Translations under genes and position numbers: made by a program | In this document: positions 61,396-64,000 of the stretch, in pieces | Position numbering within the stretch: position 1 is the stretch's first letter | Layout of the letters: each line of letters begins with the position of its first letter | The notes under the pieces: generated by a model | What the model was told of the DNA's origin: nothing | Database searches by the model: none | Seen by the model: only the letters and a program-made list of their open reading frames with translations | From: Brenneria sp. hezel4-2-4 | GTDB lineage: Bacteria; Pseudomonadota; Gammaproteobacteria; Enterobacterales; Enterobacteriaceae | Direction: 5' to 3' | Assembly: GCF_013155275.1 (NCBI RefSeq) | Contig: NZ_JABJXS010000002.1 | Coordinates: forward strand, 582,900-646,899 | DNA: 64,000 bases

Positions 61396-62475
61396 ATGCT
61401 TAATTCACTTGGTAGCGGTGCCTCTGTGCAAATTACTATTAAGGCCGGTGGCGGCGACAACCCGTCGCAAGCGAACGGTCTGCCGGGGCTGGTGCAGAAC
61501 CTGGCTAACGGACAAGGCAATAATTCTATTGTAGACCAGTTGTCCGAACTCATGACCTCCATGCTGTTTATGGGAAGCATGCTGGGCGGCGGTTCACAGG
61601 GGCAGGGGATGGGCGGCGGTATGTCGAGCGGCCTGAGCGGCCTGGGCGGCGGCTTGGGGAGTACGCTCGGCGGCGGTTTGGGCAGCATGCTGGGTGGTGG
61701 GTTGGGCGGCAGCTTGGGCAGTACCCTCGGCGGCGGGTTAGGCAGTGGGCTTGGCGCCGGTCTGAGCGGCATGAACCCTTCCATGCAGTTGGGCAATCTG
61801 CTGCTAAGCGCGTTGTCCGACTTGCTGGGCGGCAATCAGGCGCAAAATGGTCAGAACGGCCTGTTCGGACAAAAACAGCCAACGAGCGAGGAAACCTCGG
61901 CTTACACGCAAGGCGTTCAGGATGCGCTGACGGCAATTTTGGGCAACGGTTACAGTCAGGCCTCCAGCAACTTCTCGCCATTGGCGTTGGGCAATAACGG
62001 TCTGGAAGGGTTGAATGGGGCGTCTTCATTCAACCAACTGGGCAGCACGCTGGGCATGAGCGTGGGGCAGAAAGCCGGTCTGGAAGCGTTAAACGATATC
62101 AGCTTTCATGGCAGCAAAAATCACCACTTTGTCGATAAGAAAGATCGCGACGTGGCGCAAGATATCGGTCAATTCATGGATCAGTATCCTGAAGTTTTTG
62201 GCAAACCGAAGTTTCATAAGGTCAGCCTTGGCCAAGATATTGAAGACGATCGTTCCTGGGCTCAAACGCTTAAAAAGCCTTATCGCGAAGGGATGACCAC
62301 GGACAGCATGGAGCAGTTCCAGAAAGCGGTTGGTATGGTGAAAAGCGCCGTTGCCGGGGATACAGGCAACACTAACCTGAATGCCCGCGGCAACGGCGGG
62401 CAGTCGCTTGGTATTGATATCTCCATTCTGGGCGACAAGCTGATCAATAACGCGCTGGGTAAGCTCGGGAGTTAA
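61396..62475 (+). CDS. hrpN: Harpin HrpN
   Basis: Secreted harpin of 359 residues, glycine-rich, cysteine-free and without signal peptide, exported by the T3SS and active outside plant cells. N-terminus MLNSLGSGASVQITIKAGGG and C-terminal block (FVDKKDRD, IGQFMDQYPEVFGKP, SAVAGDTGNTNLNARGNGG) match Pectobacterium harpins. Residues about 65-125 are a tandem Gly-Leu-Ser repeat (GSTLGGGLGS occurs twice). Own hrp box and terminator, so monocistronic. Confidence 0.95.
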   Translation: MLNSLGSGASVQITIKAGGGDNPSQANGLPGLVQNLANGQGNNSIVDQLSELMTSMLFMGSMLGGGSQGQGMGGGMSSGLSGLGGGLGSTLGGGLGSMLGGGLGGSLGSTLGGGLGSGLGAGLSGMNPSMQLGNLLLSALSDLLGGNQAQNGQNGLFGQKQPTSEETSAYTQGVQDALTAILGNGYSQASSNFSPLALGNNGLEGLNGASSFNQLGSTLGMSVGQKAGLEALNDISFHGSKNHHFVDKKDRDVAQDIGQFMDQYPEVFGKPKFHKVSLGQDIEDDRSWAQTLKKPYREGMTTDSMEQFQKAVGMVKSAVAGDTGNTNLNARGNGGQSLGIDISILGDKLINNALGKLGS

Positions 62476-62503
62476 TCGCCGAAAGGTTACTCTTTAGTAA
62501 AAA

Positions 62504-62540
62504 AGAAGAAGCGGGGATTTCCTCGCTTCTTCTTTTTTTT
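62504..62540 (+). terminator. Intrinsic terminator of hrpN
   Basis: Stem AGAAGAAGCG/CGCTTCTTCT (62504-62513 and 62524-62533) followed by a run of T, 28 bases past the hrpN stop. Confidence 0.92.
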
Positions 62541-62741
62541 ATCCCGATAGCCTGTCGGACTCAGGGTAACTCAACCTTGCAGAATAAATACAAAAGTTGC
62601 GTAAGTTCTTGCATAAATTCGACTTAAAGAAAAGTTGATGTAAGGCAATGTTTAATAAAAATAATATGATAAAAATCAGTAAACTTATGGATATAAAACC
62701 AGTGAAGTTAACACGTTCTTTTAACAACAAGGAGTAAGACC

Positions 62742-62834
62742 ATGCCACCCTCATGTTGTACCCGCATCGAAGAGAAAACTCAGGGCAATCTCACCTCCGG
62801 CTCCGACGACTGGCGCGCGCCGGTCGAAGCGTAA
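62742..62834 (+). pseudogene. hcp: Internally deleted hcp (T6SS tube protein) remnant
   Basis: A 30-codon frame with a good ribosome site (AAGGAG) and ATG at 62742. The first 18 codons (MPPSCCTRIEEKTQGNLT) resemble the Hcp N-terminus MPTPCYISIEGKTQGNIT, and the last 12 (SGSDDWRAPVEA) resemble the Hcp C-terminus SGSDDWRAPLEA, both recalled for enterobacterial Hcp of about 170 residues. The middle is missing, in frame. The remnant keeps an intrinsic terminator and stands directly before vgrG, where hcp belongs. Not expected to form a tube. Confidence 0.75.
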
Positions 62835-62843
62835 TCGTTATGT

Positions 62844-62868
62844 AACCCGGCCACTGCGCCGGGTTTTT
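62844..62868 (+). terminator. Intrinsic terminator after the hcp remnant
   Basis: Stem AACCCGGC/GCCGGGTT (62844-62851 and 62858-62865, 6-base loop) ending in a run of five T (62864-62868), 10 bases past the remnant stop. Confidence 0.88.
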
Positions 62869-62993
62869 GCTGTGCTGCGGTGTGGGCGGCCCCAGACCCC
62901 AGCACAGGCGGTTTATTTTTTATCAGGCAAGAAGATGTCGCATCGGGCGGTAACGGGGCGTGCGGTAGCCATGGCGGAAGGAGAAAAAACACG

Positions 62994-64000
62994 ATGGCAA
63001 ACAGTACAGGATTACAGTTCACCGTGACGCTCGGCGCGCTGCCGGCCGGCACGTTCGCGGTGGTGGATTTTCAACTGGACGAGGGGCTGAACCGGCCGTT
63101 CAGTCTGTCGCTGAATCTGGCGAGCGCGCTGCCGGATGTGGATTTCGGCGACGTGCTGGACCAGCCGTGCGAGCTGCTGGTGTGGTACGAGGGCACGCTG
63201 CAACGCCGGGTGAGCGGCATCGTCAGCGGGTTCAGGCAGGGCGACACCGGTTTTCGGCGCACCCGCTATCAGGCCGAGGTGCGTCCGGCGCTGTGGCGGC
63301 TGGGGCTGCGCACCAACGCGCGCATCTTTCAGGCGCAGAAGCCGGAGGCGATTATCGGCGCGCTGCTGGAGGAAGCCGGGATAACCGATTACGCCTTTGC
63401 GCTGCGTCACGACCACGCGCAGCGGGAATACTGCGTGCAGTACCGGGAAAGCGATTTGGCGTTTATCACCCGGCTGGCGGCGGAAGAGGGGCTGTACTAC
63501 TTCCACGAGTTTGAGGAAGGCAAGCACCGGGTGGTGTTTGCCGATGACGCCGGGGCGCTGGCGACAGGGCCTGAGCTGTTCTTCAACCTGGCGAATCAGG
63601 GGTTGTCGGAAGGCGAATACGTGCGGCGCTTCCACTATGCGGAGCAGGTCGGCACCGCCGAGGTGGAGCTGAAGGACTACAGCTTCAAGACGCCGGCCTA
63701 CGGGCTGTCGCATAAAAAGCGGGGCGGCGAGCTGGCGCACCAGCGCGAGAGCTATCAGCACTACGACTATCCCGGTCGCTTTAAACAGGACCCGAGCGGC
63801 AAGGCGTTTACCGGCTACCGGCTGGAGGCGCTGCGTGCGGGGACGGTAACGGGTGAAGGGGAATCGAACTGCGCGGGGCTGATGCCGGGCAGCACGTTTC
63901 AGATGACGGAGCACCCGAACCCGGCGCTGAATATCGCCTGGCAGATAGTGGGGGTGACGCACAGCGGGCAACAGCCGCAGGCGCTGGAAGAGGAGAGCGG
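62994..64000 (+). CDS. vgrG: T6SS spike protein VgrG, 3' end outside window
   Basis: First 335 residues of a VgrG/TssI protein, gp27-like base of the spike. It starts at the ATG at 62994 with GGAAGGAG about 12 bases upstream, and reads [20 protein letters not shown], then [38 protein letters not shown] and the Rhs/Vgr family block [20 protein letters not shown]. The gp5-like part and any effector extension are beyond base 64000. It follows the decayed hcp; an effector-immunity pair would be expected downstream. Confidence 0.93.
   Translation, partial: MANSTGLQFTVTLGALPAGTFAVVDFQLDEGLNRPFSLSLNLASALPDVDFGDVLDQPCELLVWYEGTLQRRVSGIVSGFRQGDTGFRRTRYQAEVRPALWRLGLRTNARIFQAQKPEAIIGALLEEAGITDYAFALRHDHAQREYCVQYRESDLAFITRLAAEEGLYYFHEFEEGKHRVVFADDAGALATGPELFFNLANQGLSEGEYVRRFHYAEQVGTAEVELKDYSFKTPAYGLSHKKRGGELAHQRESYQHYDYPGRFKQDPSGKAFTGYRLEALRAGTVTGEGESNCAGLMPGSTFQMTEHPNPALNIAWQIVGVTHSGQQPQALEEES

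Noticed and set aside
63012..63971. Long minus-strand frame (319 codons) opposite vgrG
   Set aside because: It is the reverse shadow of a GC-rich VgrG gene; the plus-strand product is a clear VgrG and the minus-strand one is Arg/Gln-rich without motifs.

Overview
The window looks like chromosome of an enteric plant-associated bacterium of the family Pectobacteriaceae (Pectobacterium/Brenneria/Dickeya group). The evidence is E. coli-like housekeeping synteny (ldhA-ydbH-ynbE; azoR/hrpA; ydgD-ydgU-asr-rstB-rstA-folM; dauA; chaA/chaC; umuDC) combined with a complete Hrp1-type type III secretion (T3SS) cluster whose harpin resembles Pectobacterium HrpN. Genus is inferred from recalled family resemblance only. 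No tRNA, rRNA, CRISPR array, IS transposase or phage gene was seen.

Layout. 1-9.4 kb: partial ldhA, ydbH-ynbE, azoR, the RNA helicase hrpA and an EcsC-family gene. 9.6-16.4 kb: a GAF/GGDEF-like/EAL protein, a secreted trypsin-like protease (ydgD), the 27-residue ydgU, acid-shock gene asr, rstBA, folM and a hypothetical. A PhoP box precedes rstA and an RstA box precedes asr, so a PhoP > RstA > Asr cascade can be read from the sequence. 16.4-23.5 kb: dauA, chaA, an unrecognised 52-codon gene with its own terminator, chaC, a DUF481 outer-membrane protein and an acyltransferase. 23.7-27.2 kb: an OsmC-family gene, a LexA-controlled umuD-umuC-cho SOS operon and a YeaQ/GlsB gene.

27.2-39.8 kb is a metabolic island: a complete polyamine-type ABC transporter (ATPase split from the binding protein and two permeases), a MocR/GabR regulator with divergent gabT-gabD, and an operon of SDR oxidoreductase, APH-fold kinase and AGXT2L-like class III aminotransferase. 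The kinase/phospholyase pair suggests uptake of a vicinal amino alcohol, phosphorylation, and elimination of phosphate and ammonia to an aldehyde entering the GABA/succinate-semialdehyde route. Three promoters share an ATGRTGCAT motif. This is the best candidate here for an undescribed pathway.

39.8-62.5 kb is the hrp/hrc T3SS: leftward hrpJ-hrcV-hrpQ-hrcN-hrpO-hrpP-hrcQ-hrcR-hrcS-hrcT-hrcU; rightward hrpL, hrpX-hrpY, hrpS, hrpA-hrpB-hrcJ-hrpD-hrpE-hrpF-hrpG-hrcC-hrpT-hrpV and hrpN. The regulatory chain is visible: HrpX/HrpY, HrpS, a sigma-54 promoter at hrpL, and HrpL boxes before hrpJ, hrpA, hrpF and hrpN. 62.5-64 kb starts a type VI (T6SS) hcp-vgrG island in which hcp is reduced to a 30-codon remnant; vgrG runs off the end.
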